DNA of 64,000 nt from Brachypterus glaber. Taxonomy: Eukaryota; Arthropoda; Insecta; Coleoptera; Kateretidae. How positions within the stretch are numbered: the first letter of the stretch is position 1; every line of letters starts with the position of its first letter. Where the stretch lies: contig OY294049.1 of assembly GCA_958510825.1 (NCBI GenBank), positions 32,268,774-32,332,773 of the forward strand, read 5' to 3'. Shown here piece by piece: positions 36,716 to 49,784 of this stretch. Under the pieces are notes generated by a model. It made no database searches and was not told the DNA's origin. It saw nothing but the letters and a program-made list of their open reading frames with translations. The position numbers were made by a program, and so were the translations under genes.

Positions 36716-38190
36716 CACAAGTACCTTAAGTCTTAAAGTAAGTCAAACCGGTTAATAAATTGTCAGAATAGATCAGTTTATTTAAAATGGTAAACTGATA
36801 TGTTGCGACATTGGAAATAGGTTGCACAGAAGAGCAAACGGACCAAAAACATGGAAGATGAACTGGTTTTACGAAAGAATGAAGTTTTAAAACTCTATAG
36901 AGCTCGTTTCGGGCATGCACCGGAGGTGATTACTTCCAACACAAAGCTATGCTTTAGTTGTGATTTGAGAGTAACCTTAAGCTAGATGGATTTATACTGA
37001 AAAAAACGTTGGTATTTTTACAAAAAAAAAAAAGACTAACATTATTGCAGCGATTTTATATTTTCATATTGTAAAATCAAAAGTTAGTTTAATAAAAAAG
37101 GGCAATATTATTTTGTATTTACTAAATTTTGTGAAATTACTTGAACATTTTACAAAAAAATACAAATGTTTCAGCTTTTCACAAAAAAAAAACATTTATA
37201 ATTACATAGACGTGTTGTAATATTGTAAAAATGCGAAATAATTTTACAAATTATTATGTAATATCATAGGTAAATGTTGTGAAATTACAAAAAAATAATT
37301 TTTATGAATTAACAAGATTACAACGCAGTTTAGTTAAATTACAAATTGATATGTAATATTACTAGCAAAATCGGTGGCATTAAATAACCAACGATATTGT
37401 TAGTAATTTCACAAAACAATTTTTAGAGTGTAGAATGGAATATGGAATATTTTAAAATATTCTGTATTATAAACATTCGAATTGTTAAAATACCTTATGA
37501 TAAGGTCCTACAGATGAATATAAACAATAAATAAATAAATAAATTATATAAATAAAAATAATATAAAAAAATTAACTTACGTTCTACTGTACAAGTAAAG
37601 TAAAACCGTGATAACATTAATATGTTTTAAGCATTCTATTTCTTAATATCGTAGGCGTCACATCATTTTGGGACAAGAATCTCTTTTCCTCCTACTCCCT
37701 CCCTCTCCGGACAAACTCGTCCGAGCTATTTATGAAAAAATCATCTGGTCCAAATTTTAAGTCTCTACGTACTTTCATTTTAGAGATACAGGTGTCCCAG
37801 ACTGACAGACAGACCGACAAACAGTCCGACAGGCAAATTATTAGGATATTATTTTAATTAGGTACATTTTTATTTTTAAGGTTTTTATATTTTCATAAAA
37901 TAATTTTGTTCCATATACCATTTTAAAATTCTCAAATTCGATTAAATATTTCTTCCAAGAAACTTCGTATAGATTTACCCATTTTTTTATGTTCCTTTTC
38001 ATCGAACAAATTATGGTTCTAATTCTTTCTTAGACAGAGCTATGAATTTGGCTAATAGGCATAGTTACATAGATTTATTTAAATTCTCATTTGTCTCTCA
38101 AAACTTTAGTAAATAGTATTACTCTTTAGTTGTATGTATTTTTTTTAATAGTTAAAACTATTTTGTTCTTTCTACTACATGTATTATTTT
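36716..38190. other. Non-coding AT-rich DNA
   Basis: No gene seen. 37000-37440 is rich in GTGAAATTAC and TTTTACAAA words. 37790-37840 is a GACAGACAGACCGACA-type repeat tag. Confidence 0.45.
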
Positions 38191-38194
38191 TTTA

Positions 38195-38935
38195 TATATA
38201 CCGGGTGTTTTTTTTTAACCTGAAACTTTCAAATATCTCGAATACTATGCATTTTAGAAAAAAAGATGTCAGACAAAGTTGTTTATTTTAATGAAGGAAA
38301 CAAAATGGCGTATTTATTTTTTACGGATATTTACGTTTTCAAGGTCAACTTTGTACAATAATATATTTTATTTACTGTTGTTTAATTCTTCTCAAACAAA
38401 TAAAAATCTTTTGTAAAAAGTTTTTTTTTTGATCGGACTTTTAGTTGCACAGATAACACAGCCACACAGAATCAAAAAAGTTGCATCTCCGACGAACTTG
38501 ACTAGTCAATTCCTATGTATTTTGAGCCGATGAATCCGCTGAATCCGAATCTGAGGTTGAAATTTAGCTCACATTTTCAACATAACCTCAAAAAACATAT
38601 CATATCATTACGAAAAGTATGTATACACAACGTGATCGTTAAGGTGCATCGTTTTTTAAATATATTTTTTTAATTCACTTATAATAGTAAATTTCTGTCA
38701 TACATAGAAAAACTGCGCAAGTAGAGGGTCCACCACTGATTATTTCAGGTGGCGCCATGCCCTCGAAAGTCCAAACCAAGCGAAAATTCGACTTTTTCGT
38801 AATTATTTCATAAATACCGACCTTTATAAAAGCGTATAAACGCCGAATATAATTCTAACATTTTTTTTTTCGATTGTAGGTTATATAATATATAATATAT
38901 ATACTATGTAAAAAATATGCATAAAACTTAATATT
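38195..38935 (+). repeat. Dispersed repeat starting CCGGGTGTTTT
   Basis: ATATACCGGGTGTTTTTTTT opens the block, followed by text such as TTTCAAATATCTCGAATAC and GGTGGCGCCATGCCCTCG. I recall such text from insect interspersed repeats. No matching right end was found. Confidence 0.4.
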
Positions 38936-38939
38936 AAGG

Positions 38940-39400
38940 AGTTTTTCTGATCGCTGATTACGAATCTGGTGCCAGTTTTCCAAAATTCAAAATGGCGGAT
39001 CCAATATGGCGCATTAGATTTTTTAAAGTTGCTCATATTTGTCAAAACTTGGTACTCGGAGGTTTTTGGAGTCGCTGATTACGAATCTGGTGCCAGTTTT
39101 TCTAAATTCAAAATAGAAGTTCTAATATGGCGGATTAAATTTTCTGAGGAACTTTAAAAACTCTAATCAGCCATATTGAATCTGTCATTTTCCATTTTGA
39201 AAACCTGGCACCAGATTCGTAATCACTGACCCCAAAAACCCCCGAATACCAAGTTTCAAGTAAATCCGAGCAACTTTAAAAAATCTAATCCGCCATATTG
39301 GATCCGCCATTTTGAACGCTAACTTTAAAATTCTTACCACGGATTCAGATTCAGCGACCCAAATACTTAAGAGTTGACTAGTCTGCAGCACTCGAGATTT
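38940..39400. repeat. Foldback repeat with GGCGGATCCAATATGG words
   Basis: The left half has two tandem units (GATTACGAATCTGGTGCCAG at 38955 and 39075). The right half has the inverse (CTGGCACCAGATTCGTAATC at about 39205). AAAATGGCGGATCCAATATG and CATATTGGATCCGCCATTTT form the outer pair. Non-coding. Confidence 0.8.
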
Positions 39401-39680
39401 TTTTTTGCTTATATTTGGATACCTCGATGATTACAAAATCTCTAAAATGCCCTAGCTTTGGTTCCAGAGCACCTAGAGATTTCTACCAGCTCTGAAATTA
39501 AAGGTCTTTAGTAGTACTATGAAAAACTCTTAATAAACAAATCACTTACACTGCCTATTCTCTCAGAAATAGCGATATTCTCACAAGATTGAAAAAAAAA
39601 TTGCTAAAAACTGCACAAAATATCGTGCTAAAAAATAGAATTTTATATGTATACGTGATTTTCAATTTTTTTTTTGCATA

Positions 39681-39713
<33 letters not shown>
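39681..39713. repeat. (TA)n microsatellite
   Basis: Pure alternating TA run. Confidence 0.95.
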
Positions 39714-39716
<3 letters not shown>

Positions 39717-39983
39717 TTCAATCGAAAAAAAAATATACAAAAGCCTATCTCTTGACGTTTTGCGTGTTTGGGTTATTTTTTACCGTGTTAAAATTGTGGA
39801 CTGGTTAATTGCAGTGAAAAAAGAAGAGATGACTGTAAAATATATCAAAATATCATTTGTTCTTAGAATTTTAAACATAGTGTAAACTGTAATGCCAACC
39901 CAAAACAAAAATCCCTAAATCAGTCATCAATTTAAATGTAAGTTTTTTAAATTTTAGAGCAAAATAGAAAAAATTGTATAAAG

Positions 39984-40098
39984 CACTCGTTTCATAACAC
40001 GTTTTTAGAGCACTATTACTTTATAAAACTCGCCGCAAGCGGCTCGTTTTCTGAACTTGTACTCGTGCGCTAAAAACGCATGTTATGAAACTAGTACC
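39984..40098. repeat. Compact palindrome, about 115 bp
   Basis: CGTTTCATAACACGTTTTTA pairs with TAAAAACGCATGTTATGAAA. The right arm sequence recurs alone near 29720-29750. Confidence 0.75.
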
Positions 40099-40129
40099 GT
40101 AGTGAACCTGTACCTACAACTTGCATCCA

Positions 40130-40350
40130 GTGTTAGATTTAAATAGTATCGTTAACCGACTTTTATGCGACAAACATGTTACAGCTGATGTAATTAAACA
40201 AAAAATGTGTCAGTTTTTAAAATTCTGCTACAGTAAAACGGCTTCCATGCTGCAGTTACTAATTTGGTTTGGACTTTTTGTTGCCCCAAACGTGTAGAGT
40301 AACACATCAAAATTTAAGCAACATTTGTGGTATCACAGAATCATTATAAT
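40130..40350 (-). repeat. Dispersed repeat, uninterrupted copy of the MITE B target
   Basis: On the minus strand ATGATTCTGTGATACCA, TTGCTT, then directly TGTTACTCTACACG and GGGGCAACA run without interruption. At 35755-36550 the same text is split by MITE B. The target dinucleotide here is TG (plus-strand 40305-40306). Confidence 0.85.
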
Positions 40351-40394
40351 AATTTGTATTTCTTTGGTTCCTTTTTGAGTTTAGGAAAAAATGT

Positions 40395-40685
40395 AATCTG
40401 GCCGAGTCAAAACAACCCCAGATTCGGATTTAGAGACCCCAAAAACGTATAGAAATAGTTGTCTCGTCTGGTGGATAATACTTTTTTTCACGGGCCTGTG
40501 CACAGGACCGAATCCGGGGATGGTTTGTCTCGGTCAGATAGCAATTCGTTAATGACTTTTTTTTCAAGCTAGGATTGAAACGAGATCTGCCCGAGCCAAA
40601 CCAACTTCGAATTCGGATTCAGCGACCCCAAAAACATATAGAAATGTTTGTCGCGTCTGGTGGACAAGACCTTTTTTTGTGTGCC
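40395..40685 (+). repeat. Two direct copies of an 80-bp repeat
   Basis: GATTCGGATTTAGAGACCCC and GATTCAGCGACCCCAAAAAC, each followed by TATAGAAAT, GTCTCGTCTGGTGGA or GTCGCGTCTGGTGGA, occur about 190 bp apart. Non-coding. Confidence 0.7.
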
Positions 40686-41059
40686 TGTGATATTATTCTG
40701 AACCCACCTTTGTGTTTATATTTCTTAAATAATTTTATATTGCGTTCATTACTTATTTACATAGTATTTATGTTGCTATCCGGTTTGATCATACCAGTAG
40801 AACAAAATCGGGTACCTTGACTGTTTAACAAACAAAAAATCGTTTTGACTAACTTCACATGAAAATATTGTTAACAACTGATAATGGAAGGACACATTAA
40901 AGAAATTTAGTAATATGTTAATGTTAATGTTTACGATGTGTGTACGATTCTCCCCTATATTAAAGCATTGTAGTGCATGCATCTCTATTTTTCTGCTGAA
41001 GTAAATAATTATTTATTAACGTCAACTTTTATTTCAGCTTCAATCAACTATGTTTTTCA

Positions 41060-43480
41060 AAATACGATTCTTATGAGCATTTTGAAAAATGCTTGCTATT
41101 GGCTATCAATGAAGGAACCGAGGGTTTTGGACTGGATTGAATTGATTATTTACGAGCATTTTAAAAATGTTTGCTATTGGCTATCAACGAAGAAACCGAG
41201 GGTTTTGGACTGGTTTGAGTTGGCTATTTACGAGCATTTTGAAAAATGTTTGCTATTGGCTATCAACGATGGAATCGAGGGTTCGGGACTAGTTTGAATT
41301 AGTTATTAAAGAGGATTTTTTTTCTCTTGGCTATCAAAGAAGGAACCGAGAGTTTTGGACTGGTTTGAGTTGGCTATTTACGAGCATTTTGAAAAATGTT
41401 TGCTATTGGCTATCAACGATGGAATCGAGGGTTCGGGACTAGTTTGAATTGGTTATTAAAGAGGATTTTATTTTTTTCTCTTGGCTATCAACGAAGGAAC
41501 CGAGAGTTTTGGACTGGTTTGAACTGGTTATTTACGAGCTTTTTGAAAAATGTTTGCTATTGGCTATCAACGAAGGAACCGAGGGTTTTGGACTGGTTTG
41601 AGTTGGCTATTTACGAGCATTTTGAAAAATGTTTGCTATTGGCTATCAACGATGGAATCCAGGGTTCGGGACTAGTTTGAATTGGTTATTAATGAGGATT
41701 TTATTTTTTTTCTCTTGGCTATCAACGAAGGAACCGAGAGTTTTGGACTGGTTTGAACTGGTTATTTACGAGCTTTTTGAAAAATGTTTGCTATTGGCTA
41801 TCAACGAAGGAACCGAGGGTTTTGGACTGGTTTGAGTTGGCTATTTACGAGCATTTTGAAAAATGTTTGCTATTGGCTATCAACGATGGAATCCAGGTTT
41901 CGGGACTAGTTTGAATTGGTTATTAATGAGGATTTTATTTTTTTTCTCTTGGCTATCAACGAAGGAACCGAGAGTTTTGGACTGGTTTGAACTGGTTATT
42001 TACGAGCTTTTTGAAAAATGTTTGCTATTGGCTATCAACGAAGGAACCGAGGGTTTTGGACTGGTTTGAGTTGGCTATTTACGAGCATTTTGAAAAATGT
42101 TTGCTATTGGCTATCAACGATGGAATCCAGGTTTCGGGACTAGTTTGAATTGGTTATTAAAGAGGATTTTATTTTTTTCTCTTGGCTATCAACGAAGGAA
42201 CCGAGAGTTTTGGACTGGTTTGAACTGGTTATTTACGAGCTTTTTGAAAAATGTTTGCTATTGGCTATCAACGAAGGAACCGAGGGTTTTGGACTGGTTT
42301 GAGTTGGCTATTTACGAGCATTTTGAAAAATGTTTGCTATTGGCTATCAACGATGGAATCCAAGGTTCGGGACTAGTTTGAATTGGTTATTAATGAGGAT
42401 TTTATTTTTTTTCTCTTGGCTATCAACGAAGGAACCGAGAGTTTTGGACTGGTTTGAACTGGTTATTTACGAGCTTTTTGAAAAATGTTTGCTATTGGCT
42501 ATCAACGAAGGAACCGAGGGTTTTGGACTGGTTTGAGTTGGCTATTTACGAGCATTTTGAAAAATGTTTGCTATTGGCTATCAACGATGGAATCCAGGGT
42601 TCGGGACTAGTTTGAATTGGTTATTAATGAGGATTTTATTTTTTTTCTCTTGGCTATCAACGAAGGAACCGAGAGTTTTGGACTGGTTTGAACTGGTTAT
42701 TTACGAGCTTTTTGAAAAATGTTTGCTATTGGCTATCAACGAAGGAACCGAGGGTTTTGGACTGGTTTGAGTTGGCTATTTACGAGCATTTTGAAAAATG
42801 TTTGCTATTGGCTATCAACGATGGAATCCAGGTTTCGGGACTAGTTTGAATTGGTTATTAAAGAGGATTTTATTTTTTTTTCTCTTGGCTATCAACGAAG
42901 GAAGCGAGAGTTTTGGACTGGTTTGAACTGGAATTATTTACGAGCTTTTTGAAAAATGTTTGCTTTTGACTATCACCTAAGGAACCGAGGGTTTTGGACT
43001 GGTTTGAGTTGGTTATTTACGAGCATTTTGAATTTTTTTTTGCTCTTGGCTATAAATGAAAGAACCGATGGTTTTGCACTGGTATGAATTGGTTATTTAC
43101 GAGAATTTTAATTTTTTTTGCTATTGGCTATACTTGAAGGAATGGAGAGTTTTGGTCTGGTTTTAATTGGTTATTTACGAGCATTTGAAAAATATTTGCT
43201 ATTGGCTATCAACGAAAAAACCGAGGGTTTGAGACTAGTTTGAGTTGGGTATTTATGACCATATTATTTTTTAACGAAGGAGGCCAGAGTTTTGGACTGG
43301 TTAAAATTGGTTATTTATGAGCATTTTGGAAAATGCCTGCTATTGAATCGAGGCTTTTTGACTTTTTTTGTTAAGAAAAATGAAACGAAGGAACCGAGGG
43401 TTTTGGACTGGATTGAATTGATTATTTACGAGTATTTTCAAAATGTTTGCTATTGGCTATCAACCAGTGCGAATAAAATA
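41060..43480 (+). repeat. Second satellite: 78-bp monomers in 234-bp units
   Basis: Three monomer types of about 79, 83 and 72 bp alternate, so the array repeats every 233-234 bp (phase points at 41629, 41863, 42097, 42330, 42564). Shared words are TTGGCTATCAACGA, GGAACCGAG, TTTTGGACTGGTTTGA and TTATTTACGAGC. Monomers degrade toward both ends, as expected for an array homogenised at its centre. The short ORFs crossing it are by-products. Confidence 0.95.
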
Positions 43481-43586
43481 TTAAACGGAAAGTAATAGTT
43501 ATAGAGATATAAACTGATAAAATTCAAGTATAATAGAGTAAGGTTAGGAAAAACTGTGAGAGATAGAACTTTTTTATTTTGTCAAG

Positions 43587-44615
43587 ATGACAGTACGAAA
43601 TTGCCAGATATGTCAAAATGAAACGAGAAAACAATAACGGTCAGCTGTTTTATTTGCGAAAATAAATTTCACATAAATTGTGTTGGTGTAAAAGAAGAGT
43701 GGAATAAATCTATAAATGACTCTTAGTGTATTAAATATATTTGTATTAATTTCGCTGATGTAAGTCAGTTGAATATATTGAGTGAAATAAAAGACAATAT
43801 GAAAAAGTTAATGTCAACAATTAATGATCAAAGTAATTTGATGAAGGAAAATACTAAGGAAATTGAGATTAAAAGAAAATTCCAGAGTACAAGTTCAAAA
43901 AGTAAAATTTTGTTAAGTGAAATGGTAGAAAAAAGTAAAAAGGAGACCTTAATGGTATAACCGAAGAATGAAGAACAGAAAAGTATGGAAACACAAAAAG
44001 ATTTGAAAGATAGGATTAACCCTAGCGAATTGACAATAGGTGTTGAAAATATAAAGAATACAAAAAATGGTTGTGTAGTTATTAGTTGCACTAATGAAGA
44101 ATCTAAAAAAATAATGGAAAAGAAAGTTCAAGAAGTATTAGGAGATAAATATACTATAGAGGAAAGCAACAAAGATAATTATATATAAAGTGGAAACAAA
44201 TTTAATCAAACAGGATGAAGATGGCATAATCTAGTCAATTATTAAACAAAATGAGCTAAACTATGATTCAAGTGAAATTAAAATAGTAAATATATAGCTA
44301 TATTTAAGGATTTAATTAATAAAGGTAAATTAAATATAGGTTGGAGACGTTGCATGATTGATGTGTCTTATAATATATCACGTTGATTTAAATGTGCTAT
44401 CACCATAAAATTAAAGATTGTAAAGAAGAAGTAGTATGTTTTAAATGTTCAAAACAGATAAATATAAAGCTGACTTTAATAAATGTATAAATTGTATTGG
44501 GAATGTTTAAAAATTTAAAATAAAGTTAGATGTAAATCACTCTGTATATGACAAAAACTCTCCTTGCATGCAAAAAGTTATGAAGATTCAGGATAGTAAA
44601 ACTAATTTTGAATAG
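43587..44615 (+). pseudogene. LINE copy 3 ORF1: PHD finger and zinc knuckles, degraded
   Basis: A start at 43587 gives CQIC; after a frameshift CFIC, then KFHINC and CIKYIC complete a PHD-type ligand set at about 43602-43745. A coiled coil follows (ILSEIKDNMKKLM). A middle fragment at 43985-44188 reads PSELTIGVENIKNTKNGCVV, like the RNA-binding middle of insect LINE ORF1s. Near 44380-44500 there is an FKCYHHKIKDC knuckle whose first cysteine codon is TGA, then CFKC. At least four stops or shifts make it non-functional. Confidence 0.75.
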
Positions 44616-44636
44616 CAATCAAATAAAAAAAAGTCA

Positions 44637-46810
44637 ATGCATGGAATAGTTTATCTAAATTCTGCTGGTTTTCTGTATAATAAATATCAAATTGAAGTTT
44701 TTGTTGTCGAAATGGATCCTATCATAATTTGTCTGAGTGAAACACATATAGATAAGGATGTAAAAGAACATGAGCTTGAAATAGATGGTTATAATGTCGA
44801 AAAAAGTAATACAAAAAATAGAAGAACTGGAGGTGTGTTGTTCTTTATTAAAAAGCAGTACAAGTATGAACTAAAAGATATTGAAGAAATTGAAAAATGT
44901 TTGTTGTTAATAACATTCGATATCAAGATTAATAATGAAAAGTATCAGATAACAACTTTGTACCACCCCCTAATCAAAATGATGCTTCATTTCTAGATTA
45001 TTTGGAGACTTTTTTGAAAACTTACTAGAACATGGTGGTTTAGTGATATTAAATGGAGATTTCAATCTTGACTTGTTAAAGTAGGAAAAGTACCATAACA
45101 GTAAATGTAATGAAATTATTTAACGTTTTGGTTTTCAACAGAATAACTTAAGATACTGCTACTCTTATAGACTACATTATAACCAATAATAAAGGTATTG
45201 AATATGAAATATTGGATAAGTATAAAATAAGTGACCATAGTACAATAACAATTATATTAGAAAGTAAAATATGTAATAAAAAGACAAAAAATAAGACGAA
45301 GAACGTACAAGAATTTTGAAATAAACATATTTTGGAATCAATTAAGTGAACTTAGTTAGAATAATAATATAACGGATGTAAACGTAATGGCAAATACTTT
45401 AATAAGCGGAATCTCACATGTTCTAAATGAAATTTGTCCATTAATAAATATATAAATATATAAAAGTCATAGAAACAAAAAATGGATAAACGATGAGATT
45501 ATACAACAAAAGGGATTTACAGTATAAAGAAGCTAAAGTGGATAAAACAGAAGAAAGTTGGGAGTTATATAGAATATTAAGAAACCATGTAAATACAATA
45601 TTAAGTAGAAAAAGAAGTATTATATTGAAGTAGTTGATAGTAACAAAAGTAATAGCTCTATTCTATGGAAAAACTTAAAAAAATTATTGCCTACACAAAT
45701 TCTAAACAAGTAGATGGAGTTATGTTTGACAAAAACATATATTATGATGGTAATGTAATAGCAGGACTGATTAATAATTATTATGTTACTAATATTGAAG
45801 AGATAATAAAAGATATACCTAAATTTAATATTCAGGAAGAAGAAATAGAATATATTTCAAAATTCGATAAATTCAAAACTATAATATTCAATTAAAAAAG
45901 TATGTGAAAAAATTAAATAACACTGGTGGAGGTGAAGATGGAATATCAACTGATATTTTAAGAAAAGATTTTATTAAAAATGGATATCCAATACTTGATG
46001 TTATTAATTTATCACTAGTAAATGGTGATTTTCCAGAAAATTGGAAAACTACAACAATCATACCAGTTCCCAAACTTAAAAATTCAAAGAAGTGTAAAGA
46101 CTTTCAACCAATAAACACAGTTCCGCCTTATGAAAAGCTGTTGGAAAGTGCTGTTAAGGACCAACTTCTGGATTATTGTAAAAAAATAACATGTGTATGG
46201 AAAATCAATCCGGATTTCGCAAAAACCATTCATGTGAAAGCGTCGTCTGTGATATAAGTAGTAAGTGGATAAAAGCTTTAGATACAAACCTTTTTGTTTT
46301 AGTAGTTTTCTTAGATTTCCGTAGAGCGTTTGAGACAATAAAATAGGCGTTTACTGGTAAAAAAGCTTAGAAAAAGGTTTATCTGATAGTTATAAAATGG
46401 TTCATTTCATATCTTAAGGGAAGAAATATAATATAATGGAAATATTTCAAATGAAATTTTGCTCTACTATTTTATTTAATTTAAATAAAAATGAGTTTGA
46501 CAGAATGCAAGTTATACAAAATAGGGCTTTAATATCTATTTTAAATTCTAGTAAATATACACCGATTAAATTAATGTTGGCAACTCTTAATATAATGAGA
46601 ATCACTTTTAAAACAATATTGTTTATTTTTAAAATGAAGAATAATATGTTGCCGTCCTATTTATGTAATCAAATAAATCTTAGTCATAATAGTCATGGAT
46701 ACCAAACTAGAAACAATAAAATATTAATAGAAAAGTTTAACAAAAGTAGAACAAGAAAATCTCTTTTCTTTAAAGGTTTTCAAATTTATAATGATTTACC
46801 AACTAATTAA
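44637..46810 (+). pseudogene. LINE copy 3 ORF2, palm domain deleted
   Basis: Endonuclease remains: IICLSETHI near 44730, RRTGGVLFFI near 44825, NGDFNLD near 45053 and KISDHSTI near 45225, with several stops. RT fingers lie at 45904-46230 (ENWKTTTIIPVPK). Just after a degraded motif A (VVFLDFRRAFE, about 46302) and WFISYLKGRNII, the frame jumps near 46435 to thumb sequence (FDRMQVIQNRALISIL). Motifs B and C, with the catalytic aspartates, are therefore missing. Ends at 46810. A dead copy. Confidence 0.75.
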
Positions 46811-46950
46811 AAAAATTGTAGTTACTTAGGTTTTAAAAAATTACTATTTAACTATGTTCTTGATAACTATTAATATTTGTATCCTTTGTAAAAGTATGTA
46901 AGAAAAAATAGCTTTAACTAAATAAAGATTATTATTATTATTTTTATTGT

Positions 46951-49780
46951 ATTCCCCCTGAGGTGGAATCATCTGAGCTATTTGGAGATATGTACAATGT
47001 TTTTCGATGGGACCGAAAATACGGTGGTGCTCTAATAGCTGTAAAACCTGATTTTACTGCAACTGAAATAGACTTTACTAATATTAAAAATAACCATCAT
47101 AAGAACAATTTTGAAATTGTTGGTTGTAAATTATCCGAAAATTCAACCTTGTCAATAGTTTGCGGCTATATTGCACAGAATATACTTTACGAATACTTTG
47201 ATGACTTTTTAAATCTTCTGTCGTTCAGCCACTGTGTTAAGAATAATATTATTATATTAGGTGACTTTAACATAACAAACTTTAACAATCCAGTTTTAAA
47301 TGATAACTATTGCAAAACGTTTCTAAACTTTCTGAGCAATACGGATTTAAATCAGTTTAATAGCGTAACTAATGCAAATAATAGACTCCTAGATTTAGTT
47401 CTGTCAAATGTAGACTGTAAGATTTTAGAATCTGAAGGTATTGTTAATATTGATGCTCATCACCCACCACTAAACATTTTTATAAATTGTTCTTACTCAA
47501 AACATAAAAATTTCAATACCAAAACTTACCATAAAGTCATATAACTTTAAAGAGGCAAATTTTATTGGTTTATATAATCACTTAGTTCATATTAATTGGT
47601 CCGAGTTAAAAAAGTTTAGTGATGTAAATGAAGCTAGTGCATATTTTTATACAGTCCTAGAGCATACATTTGACCAGTTTGTACCTGCATATAAAATAAA
47701 AAGTAACTCTTCACGTAAATATCCTTCCTGGTATACTTCCTAAATAATTTAAAAAATGAGGCAAAAAGAGAATGCTTACCAGCAATATAAAAATACCAAT
47801 AGACTACTTTATAAACAATTATAGACGACTCCGTCGTAAAATTAAAAATGATATATTAATGGCCTATAAGAATTATTTAAAAAAAGTAGAAAAATCAACA
47901 GATATAGCTATCCAAAATTTTTCTGGTCATACGTTAACTCCAAGTGTAAGTCTACACGTATTTCTGGTAAAATAAAACATAATAATGAACTCTGCGATAA
48001 CCCTCAAACTATAGTAGATGCGTTTGCTAGATATTTTTCCAGTGTGTATAACAAATCATATGACATTGATTAAACAATAATAGTACAACAATGAATTTAA
48101 CTTTTATTTCTGTAAATGATACTTTATTGGCGTGCAAGAAACTCAAGGGCGACATGACATCTGGCGTAGAGAGAATACCAAGGTTTTTGGTAAAGGACTG
48201 TGCTTCATCACTATGCCCTCCGTTATGTATCCTATATAATGAAATGTTGTACCTTCCCCGACATGGAAAATATCAAGAATCTGCCCAGTTTTAAAGTCTG
48301 GTGATCCTAGCAACGTTGTAACTATCGTCCAATTTCGATAATTTGCAATTTTGCCAAAATGGAAAAAATGGAAATGGAAAAAATCTAGGGTTACCAACCT
48401 TTCTAGTTTCAGTGACTTTGTCATAGATACAGTCGATAAAGAAGGTCAAGTAGATACAATGTATACGGACATACAGAAGGAATTTGACCAGATAGATCAC
48501 TACGTACTGTTGTACTATATAAAGTGCATAGGACTTAGTCCATTGCTACTTCGCTTGTTTAAATCTTATCTTTTAAACAGGTTGCAGTTCGTTCAGTACA
48601 ATGGCTTCAGTTCTTTCTATTTCAAATCCACTTCTAATCTATGTTCTTTATTATTTTTAATTTTTATTAATGAACTACTATTAACCCTTACATGCTTAAA
48701 AATTATGTTTGCAGATGATTTAAAAATTTTCTTCGTTTACATGACTGCTACTTGTTACAACAACAACTTGAAATAATTCACTTATGGTGCGAGAAGAATA
48801 GACTTAAACTAAATATAGGTAAATGTAAAGTTGTAACTTATACAGGCAAATCGCAACCTATTCTTTTTAATTATAAAATAAATAATACTACCCTAGATGA
48901 CATCTATCCAAATGAAATCAAAGACCTTGGAATTATCTTTGACTCTAAGCTAACATTTGCACCACATATTGATAGTATTTGTAACTCAGCATCAAAACTT
49001 GGGGTTTATTATACGAAACAGCATCATTTACATCTATAAATAGTTTTAAAACGCTCTACTCTAGTTTTATCAGGTCCAAATTGGAGTATGGCGCTCTAAT
49101 ATGGTACCTTACTTACGAAAACCAAAAAAATCAATTGGAATCGATTCAAAGAAATTTTTTAAACTTGTTAAACTACAGGCTAGAAAGAGTATACCTGCCT
49201 CAGGGTACTACTCAAACATTATTATTAAATAAATATGAAATGTTATCTTTAGATATACGAAGAAAAAATATACCTCTCTCGTTTTTATTTAATCTTCTGC
49301 ACAATAAAATTGATTGCGAATATTAGTATTAGTTTATTTCTTGCAAATATTACATAGGTATGGAGAGCCCTAAATAAGCTTTTGGCTTGTGCTAAGGGCT
49401 CTCCATTAATTTTGAAAAAAAATGCAGTTCTAATTTTGAGAGATTTTTACATAAAATTTATATATTCATTTTTTCGCTCCTCTCCATTTCCATAGATTCT
49501 CATCTTCTTCATATCTCTTAACAGCCATAATTCCAACAATAATTTTGATTCTTACATTACATTTTTATTAAAAACATATTTAAAAAATATACATGACATG
49601 AAATATCTAGAAATAATATAAATAATATTTATTAAGTAAAATAAATTTTCTGGTACCACGTGGAAATTTAAGACATACCGAAACATTTTTAAAAAGTCAG
49701 GCTAGAACAAATCTAATGTTTAAATTGCCGATTTATATTATGTGCAATAATTTCAGTTTATTAAATAACCAAAATATTAA
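46951..49780 (+). pseudogene. LINE copy 4 ORF2: endonuclease and RT fragments
   Basis: 46951-47544 is an N-truncated APE endonuclease: YGGALIAV, then LGDFNITNFN, RLLDLVLSN and a DAHHPPL site in place of SDH. Linker text follows (KYPSWYT, AYKNYLKKVEKS). RT is recognisable as YTDIQKEFDQIDH (motif A, about 48457) and FADDLKIF (motif C, about 48712), with motif B lost to mutation. The thumb runs through EIKDLGIIFDSKLTFAPHI and LESIQRNFLNLL. The C-terminus (FLVPRGNLRHTETF, about 49655) lies beyond an insertion. Many stops and shifts. This family differs from copies 1-3 in its motif text. Confidence 0.8.
49327..49640 (-). mobile_element. LINE 3'-end fragment inside LINE copy 4
   Basis: It separates two adjoining pieces of the RT C-terminus (LLHNKIDCEY | INFLVPRGNLR). 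On the minus strand it has a stem of GGAGAGCCCTTAG and its partner, then AAGAAATAAAC and a short (CTAATA)-type tail. No coding part. Exact edges are uncertain. Confidence 0.6.
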
Positions 49781-49784
49781 TATC

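Larger units (their letters stand above)
43560..46950 (+). mobile_element. Degraded LINE copy 3, ORF1 plus ORF2
   Basis: ORF1 remains (43587-44615), ORF2 remains (44637-46810), and a 3' UTR with AATAAAG is followed by an ATT-rich tail at about 46929-46950. The tail type matches LINE copy 1. It abuts the 78-bp satellite on the left and LINE copy 4 on the right. Confidence 0.8.

Noticed and set aside
41060..42770. Repeated 68-94 aa ORFs
   Set aside because: By-products of the 234-bp satellite unit.
32579..43480. Common origin of the two 78-bp tandem repeats
   Set aside because: Periods agree, but the unit sequences (GAACTTTTAGTTCAGG versus TTGGCTATCAACGAAGG) show no similarity.
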